64,000 nucleotides of DNA. Source: Pseudomonas putida. Lineage in GTDB: Bacteria; Pseudomonadota; Gammaproteobacteria; Pseudomonadales; Pseudomonadaceae. Below the pieces are notes generated by a model. It had not been told where the DNA came from and searched no databases. It was given only the letters and a program-made list of their open reading frames with translations. The stretch's first letter is position 1. Every line of letters starts with the position of its first letter. A program made the translations under genes and the position numbers. Location: NCBI RefSeq assembly GCF_002025705.1, contig NZ_CP018846.1, positions 3,525,501 to 3,589,500 of the forward strand, given 5' to 3'. Shown piece after piece: positions 53,697 to 62,699 of the stretch.

Positions 53697-54530
53697 ATGA
53701 ATGCAGAGAAAACCCTCTTTATCACCGGTGTCAGCAGCGGATTTGGCCTGGCGCTGGCCAGGGAGGCACTTGCCCAGGGGCATCGCGTGATCGGCACCGT
53801 ACGCAGCGAGTCCGCACGGGCAGACTTTGCGGCGCTCTCGCCTGGACGGGGCCATGGGGTGGTGCTGGACGTTACCCGGTTCGATGCCATCGACGCGGTC
53901 ATTGCCGAGGTGGAGCAGCGGCACGGCCCGGTGGATGTATTGGTGAACAACGCGGGCTATGGCCACGAAGGCGTGTTCGAAGAATCGCCGCTGGCCGAGA
54001 TGCGCCGCCAGTTCGACGTCAATGTATTTGGCGCCGTTGCGGTGACCAAGGCGTTCGTGCCGTATTTTCGCCAGCGGCGCAAAGGGCACATCCTCAACAT
54101 AACCTCCATGGGCGGGCATATCACCATGCCCGGCATTGCCTACTACTGCAGCAGCAAGTTTGCCCTGGAAGGTATCTCTGACACGCTGAGCAAGGAGCTC
54201 GCCCCGTTTGGTATCCATGTCACGGCCGTGGCGCCGGGGTCGTTCCGCACCGACTGGGCAGGCCGCTCGATGCAGCGCACCCCGCGCAGTATCAGCGACT
54301 ACGATGCCAGCTTCGACCCCGTGCGCAAGGCGCGTGAAGAGAAAAGCGGCCATCAGCCGGGCGACCCGCAGAAAGCCGCACGCGCCATGCTGACGGTCAT
54401 CGCCAGCCCCTCCCCGCCAACGCACCTGCTGCTGGGCAGCGACGCCCTGGCCTTGGTACGTGACAAGCTGCGCCAGACACTGGAGAGTATCGAGCAATGG
54501 GAGCCACTCAGCCGCTCGACCGATGGCTGA
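53697..54530 (+). CDS. Short-chain dehydrogenase/reductase
   Basis: The 277-residue SDR has the cofactor motif TGVSSGFG (10-17), NNAG (84-87), a conserved serine S137 (NITSMGG) and the catalytic Y150-x3-K154 (YYCSSKFALEGI). NAD(P)-dependent reduction or oxidation of an alcohol is expected. The substrate is unknown. It lies 28 bases before an AraC regulator on the same strand, which may control it. Confidence 0.92.
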   Translation: MNAEKTLFITGVSSGFGLALAREALAQGHRVIGTVRSESARADFAALSPGRGHGVVLDVTRFDAIDAVIAEVEQRHGPVDVLVNNAGYGHEGVFEESPLAEMRRQFDVNVFGAVAVTKAFVPYFRQRRKGHILNITSMGGHITMPGIAYYCSSKFALEGISDTLSKELAPFGIHVTAVAPGSFRTDWAGRSMQRTPRSISDYDASFDPVRKAREEKSGHQPGDPQKAARAMLTVIASPSPPTHLLLGSDALALVRDKLRQTLESIEQWEPLSRSTDG

Positions 54531-54558
54531 GGGCGAGACGGCAGGAGACGTGCAGACA

Positions 54559-55500
54559 ATGGCCAGATCAAGCGACCTGTGCACACAGCGCATGGTGCAG
54601 TTGATGAAGCAGCTGGCCCCGCTGGAAGGCTACAACCTGAGCCCACTGGATGATGTGCGTTTTCTGCGCAGCAACCGCCCGCTGACGCGCACACCGGTAC
54701 TGTACGAGCCCGGCATCGTCATCCTCTGCCAGGGCTGCAAGCGCGGCTACCTGGGCGACGAGATCTTTGTCTATGACGCCCAGCATTACCTGGTGGTGTC
54801 GGTACCGGTGCCCTTCACCATGGAGACCGATGCCAGCGAGGCTGAGCCGATGCTGGCGCTGTACCTGCGCCTGGACTTCACCCTGGCCGGTGAGCTGATC
54901 CAGCAAGTGGATGCAGTACGAGGGTTCGGCGCATCCCAGCCAATGGGCATGTACGCATCCCCCATGGACGATGCGCTGCGCCGCTCTACCTTGCGCTTTC
55001 TGGAAATCATGGCAGACCACACCGACGCTCAGATCCTCGGCCCGGCGATGCTGCGCGAACTTTACTACCGCATCCTCACGGGCGATCAAGGCGCAACCCT
55101 GCGCGCCGCTATTGCCCAACAGGGCCAGTTTGGCAAAGTGACCCGCGCCATTCACAAGATCCACCACTGCTATCACGAGCACCTGGATGTCGACGCCCTG
55201 GCCCGAGAGGCACAGATGAGTGTGCCCAACTTTCACCTGCATTTTCGCAAGGTCACCGAGTCCTCGCCCATGCAGTACCTCAAGTCGACACGCTTGCACC
55301 AGGCACGCTTGCTGATGCTGCGCAACGACCTGACGGCAGCCAGAACGGCGTTTCTGGTGGGCTACGAAAGTGCATCGCAATTCAGCCGCGACTTCAAGCG
55401 CCTGTTCGGCCGTACTCCATTGGCGGAAGTGGCGTGGATGAAGCAGGCCTATGCGTTGCCGGCACCGACCACACCCTCCCCGTTCGTGTCATCACACTAG
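54559..55500 (+). CDS. AraC-family transcriptional regulator (AraC_N type)
   Basis: This 313-residue protein has an N-terminal AraC_N effector domain (PVLYEPGIVILCQGCKRGYLGD, VSVPVPFTMETDASEAEPMLAL) and a C-terminal double HTH (LDVDALAREAQMSVPNFHLHFRKVTESSPMQYLKSTRL, AFLVGYESASQFSRDFKRLFG). The aggaga site supports ATG 54559 rather than an earlier ATG at 54523. It lies directly after the SDR gene and probably activates it. Confidence 0.93.
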   Translation: MARSSDLCTQRMVQLMKQLAPLEGYNLSPLDDVRFLRSNRPLTRTPVLYEPGIVILCQGCKRGYLGDEIFVYDAQHYLVVSVPVPFTMETDASEAEPMLALYLRLDFTLAGELIQQVDAVRGFGASQPMGMYASPMDDALRRSTLRFLEIMADHTDAQILGPAMLRELYYRILTGDQGATLRAAIAQQGQFGKVTRAIHKIHHCYHEHLDVDALAREAQMSVPNFHLHFRKVTESSPMQYLKSTRLHQARLLMLRNDLTAARTAFLVGYESASQFSRDFKRLFGRTPLAEVAWMKQAYALPAPTTPSPFVSSH

Positions 55501-55521
55501 CCATGGGGATTGAACTCGCGA

Positions 55522-56904
55522 CTAAGCACTCAGCGCCCGTTTCAACACTTCATAGATTTTGCCGTCGCCCGATTGAGCAACGTTGAAACGCAGGAAATCC
55601 CCCGCCGTCATGGACTGGCTGAACGCATTGCCGGGCGCCAGCAACACACCTTCGTTCAGGCAGGCCCTGGCCAGCGTGGCTGCATCCTTGCCTTGAGGGA
55701 GCTGGCACCAGAGGTACATGCCTGCCTGGGGAATCATCCAGGGCTTGATACCAATGGCTTGAAGCTTCGCTACCGTACTGTCCATTGCCTCGGCCAACCG
55801 CAGGCGAACACTCTCCAGGTGCTTTCGGTACCCGCTATCAGTGATCGCTTGATGGATGATATCCGCAGCCAGGCGCCCAGCCCCGAATGTGGTCGCAATC
55901 TTGAGGTCGACCAGGCTCTCGATCCATTCACTCCGTGCGGCGATGTAGCCGCACCGGATCGACGCGGAGATGGTCTTGGAAAAGCTGCCTATCTGGATAA
56001 CACGTGAGAGGCCATCGAAGGCAGAGAGCCGTGGCGCGGGCGTGTTCTCGAAATCGGCGAAGATGTCGTCCTCTACGATCACCAGGTCGGAGCTGTCGGC
56101 CAGCTTCAGCAGCCTGTGCGCCGTGACCGGGGACAGAGTGGCCCCGGTCGGGTTGTGGATGCCGGAATTGGTCATGTACAACCTGGGGGAGTGCTTGAGC
56201 AGGGCAGCGCCGAACGCCTCGATATCAGGGCCTGTCTGCGTGTAGGGTACGCCCACAATGTTCACCCGGTGTGCTTTCAGGATTGCGTGAAAGTTGAAGT
56301 AACAGGGGTCGTCGACCAGGACGGTGTCCCCCGGCTCCAGCAGAAACCGGCAAATCAGGTCGATGGCGTGGGTGCCGGAATCAGTGAGCATGATCTGCTC
56401 CGCAGGCGCATCGACCCCGATGCCCGCCAGCCGCCGCGACAGGAATTGCCTGAGCGGCGGATGCCCAAGGGGTGACGCGTAATCCGTCAGTTTCAAGGTG
56501 TCGGAACGGGCAGCGACTCGCAGCGCTTTACGCATGCCGGCTTCGTACATCCAGGATGCAGGTAGCCAACCACACCCGGGTTTCAGCGCATCGCTGGGCG
56601 CTTCGAGGGACTGGCGCGAGATCCACAATGGGTCGACTTCACGATCGAGCCTGGGGCCGAGTTCAGTCAGTGCCAATGGCGCCACGGGCCCGGCCACGTA
56701 ATAGCCGGAGCCACGGCGTGAGCTGAGTACACCCTCTGCCATCAACCGCTCATAAGCTTCGAGGACGGTGGAAACCGATACCTGCATGGTCTGCGCCATT
56801 GCCCGGACCGAAGGAATCCTTGCACCTGGCGTGTAGGTTCGAGAGGTAATCCTGGACTGGACCTCACCCATTACCGCCCGGATCAGCGTTCCACTGCGTT
56901 TCAT
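55522..56904 (-). CDS. MocR-type regulator (GntR HTH + aminotransferase domain)
   Basis: The 460-residue product has an N-terminal GntR HTH (ARIPSVRAMAQTMQVSVSTVLEAYERLMAEG) and an aminotransferase-like domain with LVDDPCYFNFHAIL, SDLVIVEDDIFADFE and the PLP-lysine motif IGSFSKTISASIRCGY. It is divergent from a DMT exporter gene with 121 bases between them, so it probably regulates that exporter in response to an amino acid or PLP derivative. Confidence 0.93.
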   Translation of the reverse strand: MKRSGTLIRAVMGEVQSRITSRTYTPGARIPSVRAMAQTMQVSVSTVLEAYERLMAEGVLSSRRGSGYYVAGPVAPLALTELGPRLDREVDPLWISRQSLEAPSDALKPGCGWLPASWMYEAGMRKALRVAARSDTLKLTDYASPLGHPPLRQFLSRRLAGIGVDAPAEQIMLTDSGTHAIDLICRFLLEPGDTVLVDDPCYFNFHAILKAHRVNIVGVPYTQTGPDIEAFGAALLKHSPRLYMTNSGIHNPTGATLSPVTAHRLLKLADSSDLVIVEDDIFADFENTPAPRLSAFDGLSRVIQIGSFSKTISASIRCGYIAARSEWIESLVDLKIATTFGAGRLAADIIHQAITDSGYRKHLESVRLRLAEAMDSTVAKLQAIGIKPWMIPQAGMYLWCQLPQGKDAATLARACLNEGVLLAPGNAFSQSMTAGDFLRFNVAQSGDGKIYEVLKRALSA

Positions 56905-57025
56905 CGCGCCCTCAACTGTACTGGGTTAATGTGCATAACAGTTCGGTCAAACTGTATTGGATTGTACATGGCCTTGGTGAGCCCGTCAGTGATGTACTGA
57001 ACCCGGACTTTTCGAGGACTGGGCG

Positions 57026-57895
57026 ATGGAAAAATCAACAAGCGGGTGGATCAACGGCTTCATAGGCGTCGCCATCTTCGCGGGCTCGTTGCCGGCAACC
57101 CGTGTGGCAGTGACGGCCTTTGAACCTACGTTTCTGACTTGCGCCAGGGCAACGATTGCCGCCCTGCTGGGTGCGCTGTTCCTACTCGTGCTACGCCAGC
57201 CTCGCCCCAAACGTAGCGACTTGTCGTCATTGGCCATAACAGCGGCGGGCGTGGTTATCGGTTTCCCATTGCTGACAGCGCTGGCCCTGCAGCACGTCAC
57301 CTCTGCTCATTCCATTGTCTTTGTCGGGCTGCTGCCACTGTGTACCGCAGGGTTCGCCGTGCTGCGGGGCGGTGAGCGACCTCGGCCACTGTTCTGGCTG
57401 TTCTCGTTGATGGGTGCCGGAATCGTCGCGGGCTATGCATTGATGAATGGCGGCGAGGCGTCGGCGGTGGGCGATCTGCTGATGATGGCAGCGGTAGTCG
57501 TCTGTGGCTTGGGTTATGCGGAAGGGGCGCGTCTGTCGCGGACATTGGGGGGTTGGCAGGTGATCAGCTGGGCGTTGCTGGTGGCGTTGCCGCTGATGCT
57601 GCTACTGACCGTCACTAATCTTCCGGCGCCAGATGCCTTCGCCAAGGTCAGCGCCCCTGCGTGGTTCAGCCTTGGTTACGTTTCACTGTTCAGCATGCTG
57701 ATCGGGTTTGTGTTCTGGTACCGGGGGCTGGTCCAGGGTGGCATTGCAGCAGTGGGCCAACTGCAACTCTTCCAGCCGTTCATGGGGCTTGGGCTGGCCG
57801 CGTTGCTGCTGCACGAGCAGGTCAGCTGGATGATGCTGGTGGTGACGCTGGGGGCTGTCATCTGTGTTGCCGGGGCCAAGAAATACGCCCTGTAG
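57026..57895 (+). CDS. DMT-superfamily (EamA) exporter
   Basis: The 289-residue membrane protein has ten hydrophobic segments in two five-helix EamA repeats. Landmarks are GFIGVAIFAGSLPATRVAVTAFEP and LTALALQHVTSAHSIVFVGLLPL in repeat 1, and LGYVSLFSMLIGFVFWYRGLVQGGIAAVGQLQLFQPFMGLGLAALLLHEQVS region in repeat 2. These exporters commonly move amino acids or metabolites out of the cell. The divergent MocR regulator supports an amino-acid-related substrate. Confidence 0.92.
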   Translation: MEKSTSGWINGFIGVAIFAGSLPATRVAVTAFEPTFLTCARATIAALLGALFLLVLRQPRPKRSDLSSLAITAAGVVIGFPLLTALALQHVTSAHSIVFVGLLPLCTAGFAVLRGGERPRPLFWLFSLMGAGIVAGYALMNGGEASAVGDLLMMAAVVVCGLGYAEGARLSRTLGGWQVISWALLVALPLMLLLTVTNLPAPDAFAKVSAPAWFSLGYVSLFSMLIGFVFWYRGLVQGGIAAVGQLQLFQPFMGLGLAALLLHEQVSWMMLVVTLGAVICVAGAKKYAL

Positions 57896-57916
57896 CGCTG
57901 AAAGCGGGTGATGTTC

Positions 57917-58019
57917 CTGTGGGAGCGGGCTTGCCCGCGAAGCAGGCTACGCGGCGGATGGCACCGGCTTTGCCGGTGTTCGCGGCGGTGCGGCGATCCG
58001 ACAAGCCCGCTCCCACAGA
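57917..58019. repeat. Paired REP element, gtgggagcggg class
   Basis: The arms start and end with ctgtgggagcgggcttg and its complement. Inside are tgcccgcgaag and a second stem caccggctttgccggtg. The class differs from the tgtaggagcgg pairs by a g in the third position of the core. It lies between the DMT exporter and glutaminase genes. Confidence 0.85.
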
Positions 58020-58164
58020 TCCGTGCCAATCAGAAGATGTGTGCAGATCTGAGCCGAATGATCGACTGCGCCATTTTGGTGCAAAAGTGTGATCTCTCCT
58101 GCTGAGCCTGCGTCTGAAACGCTACCCCTCGCTGTCGCCTGGGGGCGTGATGACAGGGCCTTCC

Positions 58165-59073
58165 ATGCAAACGCTGTTGAACGAGATTCTCGACGAAGTG
58201 CGCCCCTTGATCGGCAAGGGCAAAGTGGCTGACTACATTCCTGCACTGGCCGATGTGCCGGCGCAGCAGCTGGGCATCGCCGTATATGGCAACGATGGCA
58301 GTTATCACTGCGCAGGCGATGCCCTGGTGCCGTTTTCGGTGCAGAGTATTTCCAAGGTATTCAGCCTGGTCCAGGCGATTGGCCATTCCGGTGAAGCCAT
58401 CTGGGAGCGGCTTGGGCATGAGCCCTCGGGCCAGCCGTTCAATTCGCTGGTACAGCTGGAGTTCGAGCGCGGCCGCCCGCGCAATCCGTTTATCAATGCA
58501 GGTGCGCTGGTGATCTGCGATATCAACCAGTCGCGCTTCGCCGCCCCCACATTGTCGATGCGCGACTTCGTGCGACGGCTGTCGGGCAACCCGCACATTG
58601 CCATCGATGCCCGCGTCGCAGATTCGGAGTACCAGTTCCGTGCGCGCAATGCGGCCATGGCTTACCTGATGCAGTCCTTCGGCAACTTCCATAACGAAGT
58701 CGAGACGGTGCTGCGCAGCTACTTCAGTTACTGCGCACTGCAAATGAGCTGCCTGGACCTGGCCCGGGCCTTCTGCTTCCTGGCCAACGACGGGTTCTGC
58801 AAACACAGCGGCGAGCAGATCCTCAGCCGGCGCCAGACCCAGCAGGTGAACTCGATCATGGCCACCAGCGGGCTGTATGACGAAGCGGGGAACTTCGCCT
58901 ACCGCGTGGGCTTGCCAGGCAAGAGTGGCGTGGGCGGCGGGATTGTGGCAATCGTGCCGGGGCAATTTACCGTGTGCGTGTGGTCGCCGGAGCTGAATGC
59001 GGCGGGCAACTCCCTGGCGGGGATGGCGGCGCTCGAATTGCTGAGTTCACGGATTGGATGGTCGGTGTTCTGA
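58165..59073 (+). CDS. glsA: Glutaminase (beta-lactamase-like fold)
   Basis: The 302-residue enzyme hydrolyses glutamine to glutamate and ammonia. The catalytic SxxK is S61-x-x-K64 in [12 protein letters not shown]. Other family landmarks are [31 protein letters not shown] and [17 protein letters not shown] start at 58165 because it has agggcc-type spacing and gives the standard family length; ATG 58150 adds five residues. It is not in an operon. The upstream REP pair lies 146 bases away. Confidence 0.94.
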   Translation: MQTLLNEILDEVRPLIGKGKVADYIPALADVPAQQLGIAVYGNDGSYHCAGDALVPFSVQSISKVFSLVQAIGHSGEAIWERLGHEPSGQPFNSLVQLEFERGRPRNPFINAGALVICDINQSRFAAPTLSMRDFVRRLSGNPHIAIDARVADSEYQFRARNAAMAYLMQSFGNFHNEVETVLRSYFSYCALQMSCLDLARAFCFLANDGFCKHSGEQILSRRQTQQVNSIMATSGLYDEAGNFAYRVGLPGKSGVGGGIVAIVPGQFTVCVWSPELNAAGNSLAGMAALELLSSRIGWSVF

Positions 59074-59158
59074 TCAGCAGCCAGACGGTCATGGCGGTTC
59101 GGCTTGAGGGGGCTATCGTTGCTTGTCTGGGCAACCACTACCGATCGAGGGTAGAGCC

Positions 59159-59869
59159 ATGAACACCAGTGATTTGCTCGAACAATTGCTCCGGGCCGGC
59201 CAGGGTTCGCAAGCGCAACAAGGCAGCGGCGGCCTTTCTTCGCAAGACGGCCTGGGCGGCTTGCTGGGCGGGCTGCTTGGCGGCGCAAGTGCCACGGGTG
59301 GTGGCAATGGCCTGGGTGGTTTGCTGGGCGGCCTGTTGGGTGGTGGCGGCAGCGCTGGCGGTTCTGCCCAGGGGCGCTCCGCAGGTGGCATCAACTACGC
59401 GACCTTGGCGTCGTTGGGCATGATGGCGTTCCAGGCCTATCAGAGCTGGCAACGTAGTCAGGCAGCCGCGCCGCAACAGGCAGTGCGAACTGTCGATCAA
59501 TTGTCCGGCCCCGAGGCCGAGGACCACAGCCACGCGATCCTGCGCGCGCTGATTGCCGCCGCCAAGGCTGACGGGCGCATCGACGAGCAGGAAGAACAGT
59601 TGATCTACGCGGAAATCAAACGGCAGACCAACGACCCGCAACTGCAGCAATGGCTGGATGAAGAAGTCAGCAAGCCGCTCGATGCTGCCGAGGTCGCGCG
59701 GTCGGCCAAGGACCCGGCCATGGCCGCGGAAATGTACCTGGCCAGCGTGATGCTGGTGGATGACCAGCAGGATGCAGAGCGGGCCTATCTTGACGAACTG
59801 GCCAGTGCGCTGCAGATCGACCCGACATTGCAGGTGCACCTGGAGCAGCAGGCCAAGGGAGCTGTTTGA
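59159..59869 (+). CDS. DUF533/TerB-like protein with glycine-rich repeat
   Basis: This 236-residue protein has a low-complexity N-terminus with two copies of GLGGLLGGLLGG (about residues 31-63), a short hydrophobic segment (INYATLASLGMMAFQAYQSW) and a C-terminal TerB-like helical domain (LRALIAAAKADGRIDEQEEQLIYAEI, ERAYLDELASALQIDP). It resembles YebE/DUF533 proteins of unknown function. The ATG at 59159 follows a gagggtag site. The duplicated glycine units are also repeats at DNA level, suggesting unequal recombination. Confidence 0.88.
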   Translation: MNTSDLLEQLLRAGQGSQAQQGSGGLSSQDGLGGLLGGLLGGASATGGGNGLGGLLGGLLGGGGSAGGSAQGRSAGGINYATLASLGMMAFQAYQSWQRSQAAAPQQAVRTVDQLSGPEAEDHSHAILRALIAAAKADGRIDEQEEQLIYAEIKRQTNDPQLQQWLDEEVSKPLDAAEVARSAKDPAMAAEMYLASVMLVDDQQDAERAYLDELASALQIDPTLQVHLEQQAKGAV

Positions 59870-59877
59870 CACCGCCA

Positions 59878-59937
59878 TTGGGGCCAGAGATGAACCATTG
59901 CGGCCAGAGGTGGACCATTGGGGCCAGAGGTGAACTT
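59878..59937. repeat. Three tandem 20-base repeats
   Basis: Units 59878-59897, 59898-59917 and 59918-59937 share the core ttggggccagaggtgaacca with one to three differences each. They begin eight bases past the DUF533 stop and abut a REP pair. Read on the other strand they give tggttca...ctctggcccc, similar in layout to the short tandem binding repeats at the ends of IS21-type elements. No transposase is nearby. Confidence 0.85.
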
Positions 59938-60023
59938 TGTGGGAGCGGGTTTACCCGCGAACACGGGCGAAGCCCGTGCCATCCTCCGCGTTGCCTGCTT
60001 CGCGGGTAAACCCGCTCCCACAG
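59938..60023. repeat. Paired REP element, gtgggagcggg class
   Basis: The arms tgtgggagcgggtttacccg and its complement flank cgaacacgggcgaagcccgtg. It starts directly at the end of the tandem repeats and lies between the convergent DUF533 and NUDIX genes. Confidence 0.88.
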
Positions 60024-60062
60024 GATCCGCGCCGGCCTGTAAAAATGAGCAAGTGCAGTACT

Positions 60063-60506
60063 TCAGATTTCTGATGCCCCATCTGCCCAATGACCGGATA
60101 TCTTCAGTACTTCGCGCAAGTAATCCAGTGCCCGCTGAAAGACGGGGTGGCAGTCCGCATAGGGAAGATCTTCGAGCGAAGCCCAGAAAAACTCGAACAC
60201 GTGGCCGTGGTCATCCAGCGTCTGGTGCGCCCACCGCTGGGGCAATGCTTGGTGAATTCGGCACAAGTGAAACGACCACACTTGACCCAGATGCCCGGCG
60301 CCCCAGCACCCCAGGTCGCGCTCGATGGCGGCACCCCTGATACCGGATTCCTCTTCCAGCTCACGCAACGCCGCCTCACCCGGCGTCTCGCCGTGCTCGA
60401 TGGTGCCCTTCACCAATTGCGTGCCTGCAAGGGGATGCCGAAACAGCAGCAGCTGCGGGGGCATCGTGTTCGAAAGCACCACTGGGCAGGATTTGTTTGG
60501 GTGCAT
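60063..60506 (-). CDS. NUDIX hydrolase
   Basis: The 147-residue protein has a full Nudix box in residues 34-56 (GTIEHGETPGEAALRELEEESG), G-x5-E-x7-REL-x-EE. Nudix enzymes cleave nucleoside diphosphates linked to another moiety; (deoxy)nucleotide sanitising is one option. The ATG at 60506 precedes the domain by a normal distance. A longer frame to 60599 lacks support. It faces the GFA gene, 91 bases away. Confidence 0.92.
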   Translation of the reverse strand: MHPNKSCPVVLSNTMPPQLLLFRHPLAGTQLVKGTIEHGETPGEAALRELEEESGIRGAAIERDLGCWGAGHLGQVWSFHLCRIHQALPQRWAHQTLDDHGHVFEFFWASLEDLPYADCHPVFQRALDYLREVLKISGHWADGASEI

Positions 60507-60597
60507 CACGCTCTCCTTACCTATTCGCGACCTCAGACAGTCGACCGATACTACCGGGCCGGTTACGCTGGCGCTTCCCACCTGCACGGACGCACCC

Positions 60598-60999
60598 ATG
60601 ACAGACGCCTACCAAGGAAGCTGCTTATGCGCAGCAGTCAGTTTCGAGCTACTCACCCCGCCAAAGGCAGTCAGTCATTGCTATTGCAGCCAGTGCCGCA
60701 AAGGCCATGGAGCCGCATTTGCTTCCTATGGCAGCGTCCCGCGCAACAAGCTGCGTGTACTTCGCGGCGCCAACAGTATCAAGGTCTATGCCTCTTCACC
60801 GACGGCCGTGCGCGAGTTCTGCGTGGAGTGTGGCTCGACCTTGTTCTGGTCACGCTCTGAAGGTGAGTTTGCCGGCTGGATTTCGATAGCGCTGGGTACG
60901 CTTGATACACCGTTTATGCCGCAAAAGCAGACACATGTTCACGTCGATTGCGCAGCGCCCTGGTACACACCATCCAGCATTCAGTCTCAGGTCGACTGA
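60598..60999 (+). CDS. GFA-family (glutathione-dependent formaldehyde-activating-like) zinc protein
   Basis: The 133-residue protein has the zinc cysteines of the GFA/CENP-V fold: C9 and C11 (GSCLCAAVSF), C28, C30 and C33 (HCYCSQCRKGHG), and C75/C78 (FCVECGSTLF). The first GFA member, Gfa, aids formaldehyde-glutathione adduct formation, but most relatives have unknown roles. It is divergent from the NUDIX gene and reads toward a small membrane protein gene. Confidence 0.92.
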   Translation: MTDAYQGSCLCAAVSFELLTPPKAVSHCYCSQCRKGHGAAFASYGSVPRNKLRVLRGANSIKVYASSPTAVREFCVECGSTLFWSRSEGEFAGWISIALGTLDTPFMPQKQTHVHVDCAAPWYTPSSIQSQVD

Positions 61000-61108
61000 G
61001 CCCTATGGGGCGTTGGCAGCCAGTGCCCGCAAGATCATCACCAACCTTGTCGAACTCAAGGTTCGCAAGCAGAACCCCAAGCCAGCTCATTCAAGGAAGC
61101 CTTCCGGC

Positions 61109-61393
61109 ATGATGCCACATGACGCTTTACGGTTTACCCGCTGGGTGGCCGGTTTCTCTATCACTACGGTGATTCTCGGCCTGGTACTGGCATTGTACGT
61201 GCTGCAATCACCCACCAGTTCGCCCGTCAATATCTCAGGTGCTCTTGCGCTGGGCGTGCTGTGGCTCACCAACCTGATCACGTTGCTGATGAACGCGGTT
61301 TACTGGTTTATCCGCAGGTGGCCGAAATGGTTGCTGGTGACGATCGTGGCGCAGGCCGCTGTGGCAGTGATTGGGCTGCTGCAGATGTTCTGA
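61109..61393 (+). CDS. Small two/three-helix membrane protein
   Basis: This 94-residue protein has hydrophobic helices near residues 9-33 (WVAGFSITTVILGLVLALYVL), 42-66 (ISGALALGVLWLTNLITLLMNAVYWF) and 72-94 (WLLVTIVAQAAVAVIGLLQMF). There is no signal peptide. The aaggaag site ten bases before the ATG supports the start. The function is unknown and no family is recognised. It could be a small transport or stress membrane protein. Confidence 0.7.
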   Translation: MMPHDALRFTRWVAGFSITTVILGLVLALYVLQSPTSSPVNISGALALGVLWLTNLITLLMNAVYWFIRRWPKWLLVTIVAQAAVAVIGLLQMF

Positions 61394-61562
61394 CCCGATG
61401 ATTAGTTCAGGCGAATGCCAGTGCTTGGCCTGAGTGAGCCTGGCAGGGTGGCGCTGCTCAGTTGGCAGGCCAGGGCAAGGTTGAGCACCCTGCCCTGCCG
61501 TTCTGCGCGCTTCGGCCCAAGCGCTCGCAAACTGCAAGACGCAGGGCCGAGCAAGGCTGGAC

Positions 61563-62072
61563 TCAGTCCGCAGCCTGTTCCGACGCGCTATCAGCGACCG
61601 GCGCTGGAGCAGCCGCTTTGGGCTTCGCACGGTTTTTACGGTCTTTGCCGCGCTGCCGCGAAGCTTGCTGCTTGGCATACAGCGCCTGGCCCGCAGTGAC
61701 AACGCCAGCGGGCTGGCCGTTCAGGTCCAGGCGCGGTGCGTTCTCTACCATGCTTGCCCAGTAGCGGTTGCCACGGCACCAGGTCGAGATGCCCAGCTTG
61801 AGCTGTTCACTGGTGATGCCAAGCAGCTCCAGGTGTTGCTCGGCATCTTTGAAGATGCCCTCTTTGAGCGGCACCTTGGGGGCTGGGTTTACAGGGAACG
61901 CCAAGGGGAAGTGCTTCTGCAATGGCCAGATCGCTTCCACCGCCGGGTCCACCTCACGCGCCTTCGCCTGCGGCGCGGGCTTGCGCTTGGCTGGGCGCGG
62001 GTTCTCGGCCTTCTGCTGTTCTTTTTCAGACCGCAGGCGGTCACGTAACTCAGCTAGTTGTTCAAAACCCAT
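61563..62072 (-). CDS. ProQ/FinO-family RNA chaperone
   Basis: The 169-residue protein has the FinO/ProQ core at ~45-115: AIWPLQKHFPLAFPVNPAPKVPLKEGIFKDAEQHLELLGITSEQLKLGISTWCRGNRYWASM (landmarks; not to be read as one unbroken motif) with conserved P, F and tryptophan positions. Basic tails lie on either side (PAKRKPAPQ, KQQASRQRGKDRKNRAK). The N-terminal extension is helical and charged. ProQ proteins bind structured RNA and regulate mRNAs and small RNAs. It has its own short upstream gap. Confidence 0.9.
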   Translation of the reverse strand: MGFEQLAELRDRLRSEKEQQKAENPRPAKRKPAPQAKAREVDPAVEAIWPLQKHFPLAFPVNPAPKVPLKEGIFKDAEQHLELLGITSEQLKLGISTWCRGNRYWASMVENAPRLDLNGQPAGVVTAGQALYAKQQASRQRGKDRKNRAKPKAAAPAPVADSASEQAAD

Positions 62073-62222
62073 CGTTAATTCACTGCTTCTACGTTGATTG
62101 CGTGACGCAAGGATAAGCCATCAAGCGCCTGGGAGCAGCAGAAAAGGATGAATTGCTGCTGATTTCGTGACGGGGAATGACTTGCCAGTGCGCCACATGC
62201 GCACAGCCTGACGCCTGAAACT

Positions 62223-62447
62223 TCAGGCGATATCGATATCCGACAAGCCCAGTACCTCAGCCTGGGCCAGTATCTCGGCAGGCGTGGCATCGGCTGGCGG
62301 CATGACCAGACTGTTCTCGCCGTCACCGAAGTGCAGCACCATCAAATGAAGCGCTGCCTCGTGCCGGGCAAGGCTGGGCTGCTTGAGTTCGAAGCGATGC
62401 GATGCTGGCTGGCCGTTGAGCTGGTAGTGCACGGTGTAGGAATGCAT
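62223..62447 (-). CDS. Small protein of unknown function
   Basis: This 74-residue protein begins MHSYTVHYQLNGQPASHRFEL and has a helix LARHEAALHLMVLHFG. It looks cytoplasmic, with an acidic tail (AEILAQAEVLGLSDIDI). The ATG at 62447 has a ggag-type site; an earlier start at 62498 adds 17 residues of unlikely sequence. No family recognised. It sits upstream of proQ on the same strand with 150 bases between. Confidence 0.65.
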   Translation of the reverse strand: MHSYTVHYQLNGQPASHRFELKQPSLARHEAALHLMVLHFGDGENSLVMPPADATPAEILAQAEVLGLSDIDIA

Positions 62448-62699
62448 GAGTAACTCCAAAGGCAAGGGACTCATTACCTGACCAGGCGGCCAGAACATAA
62501 TTCAGATGCATCCGCCAGCCGCCTCGGCCCGCTGTGTGCACGGCGTCACGTTCCGCAAACCACTAGCACATGCGTTCTATTCTCATCGCTCCACGCCCTC
62601 CCGATACTCCCAGCGTCTATCCGTTGCATCCAAGGAACGCCAGCACCCTCGGGGCTGGCAGCCACTTGCGTGGCATCTAATGGAATATCTGGAATCGCC

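Noticed and set aside
51251..53950. Open frame of 899 codons on the minus strand
   Set aside because: It runs antisense to the PHA synthase, OPT transporter and SDR genes. Its product is a mix of repeated H, Q, R and P residues with no domain. High-GC Pseudomonas DNA often leaves such frames open by chance.
59878..59937. CRISPR array
   Set aside because: The three 20-base units are directly adjacent with no spacers, and no cas gene is present.
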